This document shows, piece after piece, positions 1-9,370 of a stretch of 64,000 bases of DNA; position 1 is the stretch's first letter; each line of letters opens with the position of its first letter. A program made the position numbers and the translations under genes. The notes under the pieces were generated by a model. That model saw nothing but the letters and a program-made list of their open reading frames with translations, searched no databases and was not told the DNA's origin. This DNA is from Ralstonia sp. UNC404CL21Col (GTDB lineage: Bacteria > Pseudomonadota > Gammaproteobacteria > Burkholderiales > Burkholderiaceae): assembly GCF_000620465.1 (NCBI RefSeq), contig NZ_JIBE01000003.1, forward strand, positions 620,001-684,000. The letters are read 5' to 3'.

Positions 1-1
1 C

Positions 2-1888
2 AACAACTGGACATTCAACCTGGCGGGCAGCGAGGGCGACGACAAGAAGCCGTCGGACTGGAAACTGGACCTACGCGAGATCGCATTCAGCAAGGGCTCG
101 CTCGCGCTAGACGATGACATCAAGCGCATCCACCTGACCGCGACCATCGACACCGTCGACAACCAGGCGCTGTACACCGCGGCCAACGGCACCGTCGTCA
201 AGAGCGCGGACCAGCCCGCCAGGGTGCCGGCTGCTTCGGGCGCAGCATCTTCCGACACTGCAGCGCAGACGCCAGTCGCGCCGGATCTGCAGCAGCCGTA
301 TGGCATCGCGTGGACGGTCAAGGGCACCTACAACAACGCCACCATCAACGGCACCGGCAAGGCCGGCGGCGTGCTGCGTTTGCAGGACGCCCAACGTCCT
401 TACCCGCTGCAGGCCGATGTGACAGTGGGCAAGACGCGCATCGACCTGGCTGGCACGCTCACCAATCCTGCCAGCCTGACGGCGCTCGATTTGCGTCTGC
501 ACTTATCGGGCGCAAGCATGGCGCAGTTGTATCCGCTGACCGGCGTGGTGCTGCCTGACACGCCGCCGTTTGACACGCGCGGCCGCCTGATCGGCGAACT
601 GCGCAAGCAAGGCTCGACGTGGCGCTACGAGAAATTCACGGGGCGCGTGGGCGGTTCCGATCTGGGCGGCACGCTCACTTATGCGATGCGCGAGCCGCGT
701 CCGCAACTGACCGGCGAACTGGTCTCGCATCAATTGCTGTTTGCTGACCTGGCCCCCATCATCGGTGCCGACTCCAACGCCAGCAAGGCCAAGCGTGCCG
801 ACCCGAGCGCCGACCCCGACGACAGCAAAACCGTGCGCCAGCCCGCCGACAAGGTCTTGCCGGTCGAGCCCTTCCGCACCGATCGCTGGAACGCCATCGA
901 CGCGGACGTGAAGTTCACCGGCGAGCGCATCGTCCAGACTGCCGACCTGCCGATCAACCACCTCGTTACGCACATCAAGCTGCAGGACGCGGTGCTCACG
1001 CTGGATCCGCTCAACTTCGGCATTGCGGGCGGCACGCTCACGTCCAACATCCAGCTCGACGGACACGCCACGCCGATGCAGGCGCGCGCGGCGCTGGCGG
1101 CACGACACTTCAAGATCAAGCAACTGTTTCCGAAAATCGAATCCGTGCGCGCCAGCGTTGGCGAAATCAACGGCGACGCTCGGCTCTCGGCGACGGGCAA
1201 CTCGGTGGCGGCGCTGCTCGGTTCGTCCAACGGCGAGGTGAAGATCCTGGTGGAGCAAGGCACCATCAGCAAGTTCATCCTGGAAGCCATGGGGCTGAAC
1301 GTCGGCAACGTGATCCTGACCAAGCTCTTCGGCGACAAGCAGGTCACCATCAACTGCGCGGCCGGGGACTTTGCCGTGAGCAACGGCTTGGCGCAGGCGC
1401 GCACGTTCGTGGTGGATACGCAGGATGCCGTCATCGATGTGACCGGCGCGACGAGCTTCAAGCAGGAAGCGCTGGACTTTACGATCCACCCGGATTCGAA
1501 GGGGCTGCGCGTGTTTTCGCTGCGCACGCCGCTGTATGTGAAAGGCACGTACAAGCACCCGGATGTGTCCGTCAATCCGGCCGTCGTGGCGCTGCGAGCA
1601 GGCGGTGCAGTGGCGCTGGCGCTGACGGCGCCGGTGGCGGCGGTATTGCCGGTGCTGGAACTGAAGCCGGCGCCGGAGAGCGCCTGCGGCAAGCTGCTCG
1701 CCGATGTTCGCCAGCGCCCCACCGCGCCGCCGCCCGGCCAGACGTATCACAGCAAGAAGCCGGGGCGCACGCCGGAAGGCGAGTTGAAATCGACACAACC
1801 CGACGCAGGCAAGACTGGGGCGCCCCAGCGTCCTGCACCCCGCCCCGCCGCACCCGCGTCGCGCGATCCGCTGACCACCGGCGGCTGA
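2..1888 (+). CDS. AsmA family protein, 3' part (5' end outside window)
   Basis: The frame is open from the first bases of the window and ends with TGA, so this is the C-terminal 628 residues of a longer protein. The sequence has the alternating beta-strand pattern of AsmA-type proteins, and the GTISKFILEAMGLNVGN stretch followed by a conserved domain resembles the AsmA C-terminal region. The last 80 or so residues are a Pro/Ala-rich low-complexity tail. AsmA-like proteins sit in the cell envelope and are linked to outer-membrane assembly or phospholipid transport. The gene converges on the cytochrome c gene with only 21 bp between stop codons and no clear terminator. Family is fairly sure; function is by family only. 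Confidence 0.8.
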   Translation, partial: NNWTFNLAGSEGDDKKPSDWKLDLREIAFSKGSLALDDDIKRIHLTATIDTVDNQALYTAANGTVVKSADQPARVPAASGAASSDTAAQTPVAPDLQQPYGIAWTVKGTYNNATINGTGKAGGVLRLQDAQRPYPLQADVTVGKTRIDLAGTLTNPASLTALDLRLHLSGASMAQLYPLTGVVLPDTPPFDTRGRLIGELRKQGSTWRYEKFTGRVGGSDLGGTLTYAMREPRPQLTGELVSHQLLFADLAPIIGADSNASKAKRADPSADPDDSKTVRQPADKVLPVEPFRTDRWNAIDADVKFTGERIVQTADLPINHLVTHIKLQDAVLTLDPLNFGIAGGTLTSNIQLDGHATPMQARAALAARHFKIKQLFPKIESVRASVGEINGDARLSATGNSVAALLGSSNGEVKILVEQGTISKFILEAMGLNVGNVILTKLFGDKQVTINCAAGDFAVSNGLAQARTFVVDTQDAVIDVTGATSFKQEALDFTIHPDSKGLRVFSLRTPLYVKGTYKHPDVSVNPAVVALRAGGAVALALTAPVAAVLPVLELKPAPESACGKLLADVRQRPTAPPPGQTYHSKKPGRTPEGELKSTQPDAGKTGAPQRPAPRPAAPASRDPLTTGG

Positions 1889-1909
1889 CCTGCCGCCGGC
1901 ATGGTGGCG

Positions 1910-3193
1910 CTACTTGGCTGAACGCCGCTTGGCGATGGCTTCCGCGGTCACCGCCGGTGTGGCGGGGTCGCCAAACTGGCGCGTAACGTAGTTCGTCAAC
2001 GCAGCCAGCTGTTCGTTCGATAGCTCGCGTCCAAATGCGGGCATGCCGATGTGCCGGTCGCCCGCCTTGCGGTCAATGCCGAACAGAATGACCTGCACGA
2101 GGTTGGTCGTATCCCGCGTGCCGACCGTGGAGTTGTGCAGCAGCGGCGGGTAGTAACCATCGGGCGTGCCGCGTCCATCGGCCTGGTGACATGTAGCGCA
2201 ATTGCCGAGATACAGGCGGGCGGCGTCGATGGTGGTCTCGATGGGCTTGCCGCGCAGCGTCGTCACATCGGTGGCAGGCTTGCCCCAATCCTGCCGTGCG
2301 CGTTCGAGGTTGTTGCTCACCGCAGGCACCGTCCGCAGATATTCGGCGATGGCCTGGACGTCCTGCATCGTCATCTTCGAAAAGCTGTGCTGCACCGCTT
2401 CGCCCATCGGCCCTGCGGCCTGCGCCACCCCGGGCACGCTGCCGGTGCGCAGGTATTGCACAAGCTGTTCGGGCTTCCATGCGCCAATGCCGCTCGTTGG
2501 GTCCGAGGTGATGTTGAACGCCGTCCAGCCGGCCAGCGTCGAGCCCGCCAGATAGCCGCTGCCGCGCTCGTCCAGCGCCTTCTCCTGCATGGCAAAACCG
2601 CGCGGTGTATGGCACGTGCCGCAATGCGCCAGGCCCTGCGTGAGGTACGCACCGCGATTCCACGTCGGCGACTTGTCGGCCTTCGGAACGTACGGCTCGC
2701 TCTTGAGGAAGATGAGGTTCCACAGCTTGAGCGGCCAGCGCATGTTCAGCGGCCAGCGGATCGTGCTTTGTGGCGGGTCGTTCTGCACGGCCGTCACACC
2801 GTTGCGGAAGTACGCATAAAGATCGCGCATGTCCGCATCGCTGATCTTTGCGTACGACGGATACGGCATGGCCGGATACAGGTTGTTGCCGTCGTCGTCC
2901 ACGCCTTTGCGCACGGCGCGCTCGAATTCTTCGTAGGTCCATTTGCCGATGCCGGTCTTCTCATCGGGCGTGATATTGCTGCTGTAAATGGTGCCCAGCA
3001 TCGGAATCTGCATCGGCAGGCCGCCGGCAAACGGCTTGCCGCCGGGCGCCGTATGGCAGGCCGCGCAGTCCGCCGCAATGGCGAGGTATTCGCCGCGTTT
3101 GATCTGTGCGGTGTCGGCCGGGGTGTCCTTCGCCCAGGCATTGGCCACCAGGCCGGTCAGCAACAGCAGCGAAAAAGAAGCGATCGTTTTCAT
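1910..3193 (-). CDS. tri-haem cytochrome c subunit of a periplasmic FAD dehydrogenase
   Basis: This 427-residue protein begins with a Sec signal peptide (about residues 1-21, ending NAWA) and carries three CXXCH haem-binding motifs: CAACH at 43-47, CGTCH at 191-195 and CATCH at 332-336. That arrangement is typical of the cytochrome subunit of membrane-bound gluconate, sorbitol, fructose or alcohol dehydrogenases, which passes electrons from the flavoprotein to ubiquinone. Its start lies 1 bp after the stop of the upstream GMC gene, so the two are translated together. It is the last gene of a three-gene operon read leftwards. The family is secure; the substrate cannot be read from the cytochrome. 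Confidence 0.9.
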   Translation of the reverse strand: MKTIASFSLLLLTGLVANAWAKDTPADTAQIKRGEYLAIAADCAACHTAPGGKPFAGGLPMQIPMLGTIYSSNITPDEKTGIGKWTYEEFERAVRKGVDDDGNNLYPAMPYPSYAKISDADMRDLYAYFRNGVTAVQNDPPQSTIRWPLNMRWPLKLWNLIFLKSEPYVPKADKSPTWNRGAYLTQGLAHCGTCHTPRGFAMQEKALDERGSGYLAGSTLAGWTAFNITSDPTSGIGAWKPEQLVQYLRTGSVPGVAQAAGPMGEAVQHSFSKMTMQDVQAIAEYLRTVPAVSNNLERARQDWGKPATDVTTLRGKPIETTIDAARLYLGNCATCHQADGRGTPDGYYPPLLHNSTVGTRDTTNLVQVILFGIDRKAGDRHIGMPAFGRELSNEQLAALTNYVTRQFGDPATPAVTAEAIAKRRSAK

Positions 3194-3194
3194 C

Positions 3195-4805
3195 TCACGC
3201 CTCCTTCTTCAGTTGATCGGCGATCCGCAACGCCAGCGCCGCGATGGTCAGCGTCACGTTGACGGTGCCCACCGTCGGCATGGTGGAACTGCTGCTGATG
3301 AACAGGTTCGGGTGGTCAAACGTCCGGCAATCCTTGTCGACCACGGAGTCTTTCGGATCGGCACCCATGATCGTGGCGCCGGTGATGTGATTGTTGGGCG
3401 CGAAGTCGTCGTGAAACTCGACATTGGTGCCGCCCATCACCTGCGCCGCCGTTGCGTAGACCTCGCGTGTATGCACGGCACTGCGTTTGACGTAGTCGTC
3501 GATGTGGTACGTGATCTCCGGGCGCGGAATGCCAATGGCGTCGACCTCCGTCGTGCTCGGCACGATGCGGTTTTCCGGCAGCGGCAGGATCTCGTGGAAA
3601 CTGTCGAACTGCACGTAGCGCGCGGCTTGGTCGCGGATGCGCGCATCCAGTTCGGCGGGCTTGATCAGCTTGCCTTCCTTGAAGATGCGCTGCGTCTCCT
3701 GCTCGATGCGCGAGATGTTCGACAGGTGCAGCTTCTTGCCGGCCTGCGTGGCGCGGAACGGCCCGTCACGAAAGCCGATCAGCGAGGTCATTTCCTGCGG
3801 CCCGCGGCCCGGCCACAACTTGCGGTCGGCATAGAAGCTCACGCCGGTGCCGGGGTGGTCCATCAGGTTGCGCCCCACCATGTCAGAACTGTTGCCAACG
3901 CCCTTCGGAAAATCCTGGCTGGTCGACATCAGCATCAGTTTGGGCGTTTCGATGCCGTTGGCGGCCAGCACAAACCATTTGCCTTCCACGCGGTGCTCGG
4001 CGCCTTTCGCGTCTTTGTAGCGCGCAGCGACGATGCGCTTGTTGGGGCCCACCTCGAGCTTGAAGACCACGGCGTTCTCGATCAGCCGCGCGCCGGCCTG
4101 CTCGGCTTTCTCCACGTGGACGATGCCGTTGTACATCGCACCGATCGGGCAGATCGGCATGCAGTTGTTGTTGCCGCAGCAGGTCGGGCGGCCGTCGTAC
4201 GGGCGGCTGTTGCGCGCCACGGGTTCGGTCACCACGTGGAAGCTCGCGTCGTGCGCGTTGAGTGCATCCTTGATCGTGCGTTCACTGAATGACAGCGGAA
4301 GCGGCGCCATGGGATACGGCTGGCTGCGCGGCGAGCCGAGGTCTTCGTCGTTCGGGCCCCATACGCCGAGGGCCTCCTCAGCCAGGCCGTAATAGCGCTC
4401 AAGATCCTGATACTGGATCGGCCAGTCGCGCGCGATGCCGTACACGCTGCGCAGCTTGAAGTCGTTCGGCAAAAAGCGCCACGTCGATGCGGCCCAGTGC
4501 CACGTCGTGCCGCCTACCGCGCGAATGTATTGCGAGTTGAACTGATGCTCGCCCTTGAGCACGAGGTAGTTGTTGGGCGGGCCATATTCCGGATGCGGCG
4601 CCCATGGCGTCGACGGATATGGCGCCATGAAGTCCATCTTGTCGGCCTGGTTGCGAAAGCGCTCGACGATCTCCCAGCGCGGCAGGCGCGGGCCGGCTTC
4701 GAGCATCAGAACCGACTTGCCCGCGCGGGCCAGCTCGTACGCCACCAGCGCCCCGGCCACGCCGGAGCCCACGACCACGATATCGGCTTGTTGGGTATCG
4801 GCCAT
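3195..4805 (-). CDS. GMC-family FAD dehydrogenase, catalytic subunit (gluconate/sorbitol dehydrogenase type)
   Basis: The 536-residue protein opens with an FAD-binding Rossmann motif (VVVGSGVAGALVAYELARAG, about residues 10-29) and ends with the GMC C-terminal domain containing NNHITGATIMG and HPNLFISSSS. A cysteine-rich CCGNNNCMPICPIGA segment in the middle is typical of the multi-subunit bacterial sugar and polyol dehydrogenases. There is no signal peptide of its own; related enzymes are exported by piggy-backing on the Tat-signal small subunit. I chose the ATG at 4805, which overlaps the stop codon of that upstream gene by one base (TGATG). A 49-residue upstream extension of the frame looks non-coding. 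Substrate is unproven: gluconate, sorbitol, fructose or a related sugar. Confidence 0.88.
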   Translation of the reverse strand: MADTQQADIVVVGSGVAGALVAYELARAGKSVLMLEAGPRLPRWEIVERFRNQADKMDFMAPYPSTPWAPHPEYGPPNNYLVLKGEHQFNSQYIRAVGGTTWHWAASTWRFLPNDFKLRSVYGIARDWPIQYQDLERYYGLAEEALGVWGPNDEDLGSPRSQPYPMAPLPLSFSERTIKDALNAHDASFHVVTEPVARNSRPYDGRPTCCGNNNCMPICPIGAMYNGIVHVEKAEQAGARLIENAVVFKLEVGPNKRIVAARYKDAKGAEHRVEGKWFVLAANGIETPKLMLMSTSQDFPKGVGNSSDMVGRNLMDHPGTGVSFYADRKLWPGRGPQEMTSLIGFRDGPFRATQAGKKLHLSNISRIEQETQRIFKEGKLIKPAELDARIRDQAARYVQFDSFHEILPLPENRIVPSTTEVDAIGIPRPEITYHIDDYVKRSAVHTREVYATAAQVMGGTNVEFHDDFAPNNHITGATIMGADPKDSVVDKDCRTFDHPNLFISSSSTMPTVGTVNVTLTIAALALRIADQLKKEA

Positions 4806-5290
4806 CAGGCTTGCCTCTCGACAGGAGGCTCGGCCCAGAAGCCGGGCTGGTTCGGGCAATACGTGCGGATGACGAGCGTGTCGGAGACCACGCTGTACAT
4901 CAGCGCCTGCTCGTACGTAACGACATTGCCGTCGACCACACCCAGGTACCACGCTTCCAGAATCTGCAGCGCCGTCTTCTGCTGTGCGTCGGACAGCGAG
5001 CCCGCTGCCAGTGCCTGCGCCAGCGGCCGCAATTGCGCGGCAAAGTCGGCGCTGGATTTGCCCAGCGCGGCCAGCAACCGCGTGCCCACGCCGCGATCCA
5101 GCGCGGGCCGTGCCGTCAGCGCCTGTGACAACGCCATGAATGCATCGAGCGATTCAGTCGGGGCCTGGGCGACCGCACGCAGCACCTGCGAGCCCGCCAG
5201 CCCGGCCGCAGCCAACGCGAGCGTGCCCTGCAGCCACTGGCGGCGCGTCAGGCCAGCGGCGGTGTCGGGAACATGGGAACGGGGGACCAT
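4805..5290 (-). CDS. Tat-exported small subunit of the FAD dehydrogenase (sorbitol dehydrogenase small-subunit family)
   Basis: The protein has 161 residues. Its N-terminus shows a twin-arginine signal (TRRQWLQGTLALAAAGLAG) followed by a hydrophobic stretch. The C-terminus has the VTYEQALMY ... YCPNQPGFWAEPP pattern of the FAD-sorbitol dehydrogenase small-subunit family (similar in role to gluconate 2-dehydrogenase subunit 3). Such subunits are needed to fold and export the GMC flavoprotein through the Tat system. It is the first gene of the leftward operon small subunit - GMC - cytochrome c. The ATG at 5290 places the RR motif close to the N-terminus; the longer frame to 5485 adds a basic, poorly coding extension and was not used. 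Confidence 0.85.
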   Translation of the reverse strand: MVPRSHVPDTAAGLTRRQWLQGTLALAAAGLAGSQVLRAVAQAPTESLDAFMALSQALTARPALDRGVGTRLLAALGKSSADFAAQLRPLAQALAAGSLSDAQQKTALQILEAWYLGVVDGNVVTYEQALMYSVVSDTLVIRTYCPNQPGFWAEPPVERQA

Positions 5291-5496
5291 TTCGACATCC
5301 TGTTGAAATTTTTGTGGCAGACATGGCAAGCGCCGCGGCCTGATGCCCTTGACTAGCCAATATAGGCGGCGCAGAACGGATCGCCAGCCCCCGGCGGCAA
5401 GCGCAAACCGTGCCAGCCTCCTTTGCGCGCGAGCAAATAACGGCAGGCGGTGTTTGTCTATACTCGGCCCGTTCGCATGCCGCATTCGCCACGCCC

Positions 5497-6135
5497 ATGA
5501 CCTCCATTGCCGATATCCGCACCGATTACGCCCGCGCTTCGCTCGACATCGCCGACGTCGACGCCAACCCCCTGCGCCAGTTCCGCCGCTGGTTCGACGA
5601 GGCCCTGAAGGCCGAGATCGCTGAAGTCAACGCCATGACGCTCGCCACCGTCGACCCGCATGGCCAGCCGTCGGCCCGCATCGTCCTGCTCAAGAACCTG
5701 GACGAACGGGGCTTCACCTTCTTCACGAACTACGCCAGCCACAAGGGCGAAGAACTGGCCGCCAACCCCCGCGCAGCGCTGCTGTTCCACTGGATCGGGC
5801 TGGAGCGGCAAGTGCGCATCCAGGGCATCGTCGAAAAAGTGAGCGACGCAGAGAGCGACGCCTATTACCACTCGCGCCCGCTGGGCTCCCGCCTGGGGGC
5901 GTGGGCATCGGAACAAAGCAGCGAAGTGCCCGACCGCGCCACGCTGGAGGCCCGCGAAGCCGAATATCGCCAGCGCTTTGGCGACGCTCCGCCGCGCCCG
6001 CCCCACTGGGGCGGCTACCGTCTGCTGCCCGAGCGGCTGGAATTCTGGCAAGGCCGCCCCTCGCGCCTGCACGACCGGCTGGAGTACCGGAAACAGGCTG
6101 ACGGCAGCTGGACGATCGTCCGACTCGCCCCGTAG
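5497..6135 (+). CDS. pdxH: pyridoxamine/pyridoxine 5'-phosphate oxidase
   Basis: PdxH oxidises pyridoxamine or pyridoxine 5'-phosphate to pyridoxal 5'-phosphate with FMN. The 212-residue product matches the usual length. It shows the FMN-binding split-barrel core ([20 protein letters not shown]), [13 protein letters not shown], and the C-terminal signature [17 protein letters not shown] chose the ATG at 5497 because the preceding 29 codons of open frame have no family similarity. A TATACT box at 5459-5464 could be its -10 element. It is transcribed away from the dehydrogenase operon and probably stands alone, as 190 bp separate it from cfa. Confidence 0.95.
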   Translation: MTSIADIRTDYARASLDIADVDANPLRQFRRWFDEALKAEIAEVNAMTLATVDPHGQPSARIVLLKNLDERGFTFFTNYASHKGEELAANPRAALLFHWIGLERQVRIQGIVEKVSDAESDAYYHSRPLGSRLGAWASEQSSEVPDRATLEAREAEYRQRFGDAPPRPPHWGGYRLLPERLEFWQGRPSRLHDRLEYRKQADGSWTIVRLAP

Positions 6136-6327
6136 AGGGCGGATGCGCAATACGTTATTGCGCATCGCGTCATGCCGGCACGGCGCTTGCTGCCAAAGGA
6201 TCGGCCCGGCACGCGCCCCCTAAGACCCGCACAGCACAATGGGAAAGTTTGTCGTAAGCTAATGTGATCCGTTCGGGCCGCAATCCGATGGCCGTCCCGA
6301 ACTTTTACTGATCAGGGAGGCGTCGAC

Positions 6328-7548
6328 ATGTTTTTCCAACAGGCGATTGACCGCAAGCTCGAGCAGTGGATCCACGACATCCGCGAGTCTGCCAACCTTC
6401 CTGTACGCCTGCGGTTATGGAACGGTGACCAATACGAATTGGGCCGCTTCGAGCAGCCCCGCGTCACGCTCACCGTGCGCGAAGCGAGCGCCCTGCCGCT
6501 GCTGCTTTCCCCGACCCTCAACAATCTCGGCGAAGCCTACGTTCAGGAGAAGATCGACCTGGACGGCAAGTTGGCCGACATCATCAACGTGGGTTACAGC
6601 TTGGCCTCTGCGGCGGCAGTCAGCAGCGGCAATGCGCTGGCCCGCGTGGTGCGTCACTTTGCCCACACCAAAGAAGGCGACAAGGAATCGATCCAGTACC
6701 ACTACGACGTTTCCAACGATTTCTACAAGCTGTGGCTGGACCAGAACATGGTCTACTCCTGCGCCTACTTCGAGAACGGCGATGAAACGCTCGACGAGGC
6801 GCAGCTCAAGAAGATCGACCACATTCTCACGAAGATCCGCCTGGAGCCCGGGCAAACGCTGCTCGATATCGGCTGCGGCTGGGGCGCGCTGGTGCTGCGT
6901 GCCGCGCAAAAGTACGGCGCGCGCTGCCTGGGCGTGACGCTGTCGCAAAACCAGTACGACCTGGCCACCGAACGCGTGCGTGCGGCCGGCCTGCAAGACC
7001 AGATCGAAATCCGTATCCAGGACTACCGCGACCTCACCGGCCAGTTCGATCGCATCACAAGCGTCGGCATGTTCGAGCACGTCGGCCGCAAGAACTTGCC
7101 GGGGTATTTCCGCCGCATGCACGACCTGCTGGCCGACGACGGCATCGCCATGAACCACGGCATCACGTCGTCCGATCCGGCCGGCGGCGAAAGCTCGATG
7201 GGCGGCGGCGATTTCATCGACCGCTACGTCTTTCCGCAAGGCGAGCTGCCGCACATCTCGTTGGCACTGAGCGCCGCGCAGGATGGCGGCCTGGAAGCGC
7301 TTGACGTCGAAAGCCTGCGCCGCCACTATGCGCGCACGCTCGAGCACTGGGCGGAGCGCTTCGAGACCAACGGCGAAACCATCCGCGCGATGGTGGGCGA
7401 GAAGAAATACCGCATCTGGCGCGTCTACCTGGCCGGCTGCGCACACGCTTTCGACGCCGACGAAATCTCGATCTTCCAGACCGTGCTGCAGAAGGCCGGC
7501 AAGTCGGCGACGTCGATCCCGTGGTCGCGCCGCTATATCTACGCGTAA
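6328..7548 (+). CDS. cfa: cyclopropane-fatty-acyl-phospholipid synthase
   Basis: This 406-residue enzyme transfers a methylene group from S-adenosylmethionine to double bonds of membrane phospholipid acyl chains. The SAM-binding motif LLDIGCGWGALVL lies near residues 190-202. The family features YHYDVSNDFYKLWLDQNMVYSCAYF before it and GMFEHVGRKN after it are intact. The start ATG has a strong AGGGAGG Shine-Dalgarno about 9 bp upstream. A DUF72 gene follows after 4 bp and may be cotranscribed. Length and motifs are complete. Confidence 0.94.
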   Translation: MFFQQAIDRKLEQWIHDIRESANLPVRLRLWNGDQYELGRFEQPRVTLTVREASALPLLLSPTLNNLGEAYVQEKIDLDGKLADIINVGYSLASAAAVSSGNALARVVRHFAHTKEGDKESIQYHYDVSNDFYKLWLDQNMVYSCAYFENGDETLDEAQLKKIDHILTKIRLEPGQTLLDIGCGWGALVLRAAQKYGARCLGVTLSQNQYDLATERVRAAGLQDQIEIRIQDYRDLTGQFDRITSVGMFEHVGRKNLPGYFRRMHDLLADDGIAMNHGITSSDPAGGESSMGGGDFIDRYVFPQGELPHISLALSAAQDGGLEALDVESLRRHYARTLEHWAERFETNGETIRAMVGEKKYRIWRVYLAGCAHAFDADEISIFQTVLQKAGKSATSIPWSRRYIYA

Positions 7549-7552
7549 CCAT

Positions 7553-8638
7553 TTGACCGCCAGTTCCCCCATCGACGATCTGTTCGGCGCGCCGCCCGCC
7601 GCCAGCGACAACGCGACCGCCGAACCCGGCACCTCCGCTCCGAAAGCCAAACGCTCGCCCGCGCGACAGGGCGTGCAGCCTGCCGTGATGGCGCCCGATG
7701 TGGCGGCACTCGCGCAGCGGTTGCCACGCGCCCTGCGCATCGGCACTTCGTCGTGGTCGTATCCGGGATGGGACGGGCTCGTGTATGCGGGCGAGTACTC
7801 CGATTCGATGCTCGCGCGCAAAGGCCTGGCTGCGTATGCCCAGCACCCGCTGCTGCGCACGGTCAGCATCGATCGCGGGTTCTATTCGCCGATCCCGCTG
7901 GCGGACTACGTCGCCTATGCGGCCAGCGTGCCGGAAGACTTCCGCTTTGCGGTCAAGGCGACCTCCGCGGTATGCGACGCATGGATTCGGGAATCGGACG
8001 GGCGCGGCCGCATGGCCAATCCCGCCTTCCTGAATGCTGAATTTGCCATCCGCGATTTTGTCGAGCCCGCCACTCGCGGGCTGGGAACGCGGTGCGGGCC
8101 GCTGGTGTTTCAGCTCTCGCCATTGGGGGCGCTGGCCGAAGATGCGGCCGGCTTTGTGGAACGGCTCGAGGCGTTCCTGGCCGCGTTGCCGCGACTCGAT
8201 CCGCAACGCAATCCCGACGCCGTCTACACGGTGGAATTGCGCGACGCCACGCTGCTCACGCCGCGCTTCATCAAGATGCTGCGCGCAGCAGGCGTGCGTT
8301 ATTGCGTCGGGCTGCATGAGCGGATGCCGGCGGTGGACCGGCAAGCCGCCGCCGTGGCGTTGCTGGATGAAGGCGCGGGCGGCCCGCTGGTGGTGCGCTG
8401 GAACCTCAACAGCCGCTATCGCTACGCACAGGCCGAAGCGGCGTACAAACCGTTCAACAAGCTCGTCGATGAAGACCCGTTCTCGCGCGAGACGCTGGCC
8501 GACATGGCCGTCGCCGCGCTGGCGGCCGGGCGCAAGGTGACGATCCTGGTGAGCAACAAGGCGGAAGGATCGTCACCGCTGTCGTGCATCAAGCTGGCCG
8601 AGGCCATTGCCGCGCGTCTACCGGCGGACGCGGCGTAG
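7553..8638 (+). CDS. DUF72 (YecE-like) TIM-barrel protein
   Basis: The product shows the DUF72 pattern: RIGTSSWSYPGWDGLVY near residue 65, then FRFAVKATSAV, FQLSPLGAL, YTVELRDATLL and VRWNLNSRYRYAQAE. DUF72/YecE proteins have a TIM-barrel fold and no settled biochemical role. The frame enters from inside cfa, so the true start must lie after the cfa stop. I used TTG at 7553, 4 bp after that stop, giving 361 residues. ATG at 7688 or GTG at 7685 would also keep the whole domain and drop a low-complexity Ala/Pro leader. The close spacing suggests translational coupling to cfa. It converges on msrA. Confidence 0.8.
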   Translation: MTASSPIDDLFGAPPAASDNATAEPGTSAPKAKRSPARQGVQPAVMAPDVAALAQRLPRALRIGTSSWSYPGWDGLVYAGEYSDSMLARKGLAAYAQHPLLRTVSIDRGFYSPIPLADYVAYAASVPEDFRFAVKATSAVCDAWIRESDGRGRMANPAFLNAEFAIRDFVEPATRGLGTRCGPLVFQLSPLGALAEDAAGFVERLEAFLAALPRLDPQRNPDAVYTVELRDATLLTPRFIKMLRAAGVRYCVGLHERMPAVDRQAAAVALLDEGAGGPLVVRWNLNSRYRYAQAEAAYKPFNKLVDEDPFSRETLADMAVAALAAGRKVTILVSNKAEGSSPLSCIKLAEAIAARLPADAA

Positions 8639-8653
8639 CCTCGGCGCTCTTTC

Positions 8654-9214
8654 TCAGCCCTGCAAGCGGTGCGCGAACTGCTTGCGGAACTTCGCCACCT
8701 TGGGCGAGATGACGAACGCGCAATAGCCCTGGGCCGGGTGGTCGCGGAAGTAGTTCTGGTGCTCGTCCTCGGCACGCCAGAACGTCACCTTGCCGTCAGC
8801 GGCATCCACCAGCTCCGTCACAATGGGCGCTTCAAAAATGTCGCTGGCGCCCAGTTCGGCAATGGCCGTGCGCGCCGTCGCCAACTGCTCGGGCGTTTGC
8901 GCAAAGATGGCCGAGCGGTATTGCGGGCCGACATCGTTGCCCTGGCGGTCGACCGTGGTCGGATCGTGAATGGCGAAGAAGATGTCCAGAATCTCGCGAT
9001 ACGGAATCACGGCCGGGTCGAACTTCACGGCGACCACTTCAGCATGGCCGGTATTGCCGTTGCAAACGGCGCGGTAGCTCGGGCGATCGACATGGCCGCC
9101 GGCATAGCCGGACACCACGCTCTGCACGCCTTGCACCTGCTGGAACACGGCTTCCAGGCACCAGAAGCAGCCTCCGCCCAGGACGGCGGTTTCAAGGGCG
9201 CGTTGTTCAGTCAT
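8654..9214 (-). CDS. msrA: peptide-methionine (S)-S-oxide reductase MsrA
   Basis: MsrA reduces methionine-S-sulfoxide in damaged proteins. The catalytic motif GGGCFWCLE sits at residues 13-21 with the active cysteine at 16. The family stretches VVSGYAGGH, GHAEVVAVKFDP, FFAIHDPTTVDRQGNDVGPQYRS and HQNYFRDHPAQGYC follow. The product is 186 residues, a normal length for a single-domain MsrA with no MsrB fusion. I chose the ATG at 9214 with an AGGAGAAACCG Shine-Dalgarno just upstream; the open frame to 9286 is an extension. It is probably monocistronic, convergent with the DUF72 gene. Confidence 0.95.
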   Translation of the reverse strand: MTEQRALETAVLGGGCFWCLEAVFQQVQGVQSVVSGYAGGHVDRPSYRAVCNGNTGHAEVVAVKFDPAVIPYREILDIFFAIHDPTTVDRQGNDVGPQYRSAIFAQTPEQLATARTAIAELGASDIFEAPIVTELVDAADGKVTFWRAEDEHQNYFRDHPAQGYCAFVISPKVAKFRKQFAHRLQG

Positions 9215-9370
9215 TCGGTTTCTCCTGCATTGATTGGGCTGCCATTGGTCGGCCGAAGACGCCAATCCTGACACAGTCGCCATCATGTGGACGCAGCATC
9301 ACGCAAAGCCCTACGTCCGGGCGGCCTATCGGTCGTCCGTTACAATTGCGCATTACTTTCGGTAGTTTTC

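Noticed and set aside
503-1798. 431-residue minus-strand frame under the AsmA gene
   Set aside because: Composition is Arg/His-rich with no recognisable domain, and the plus-strand frame has family features.
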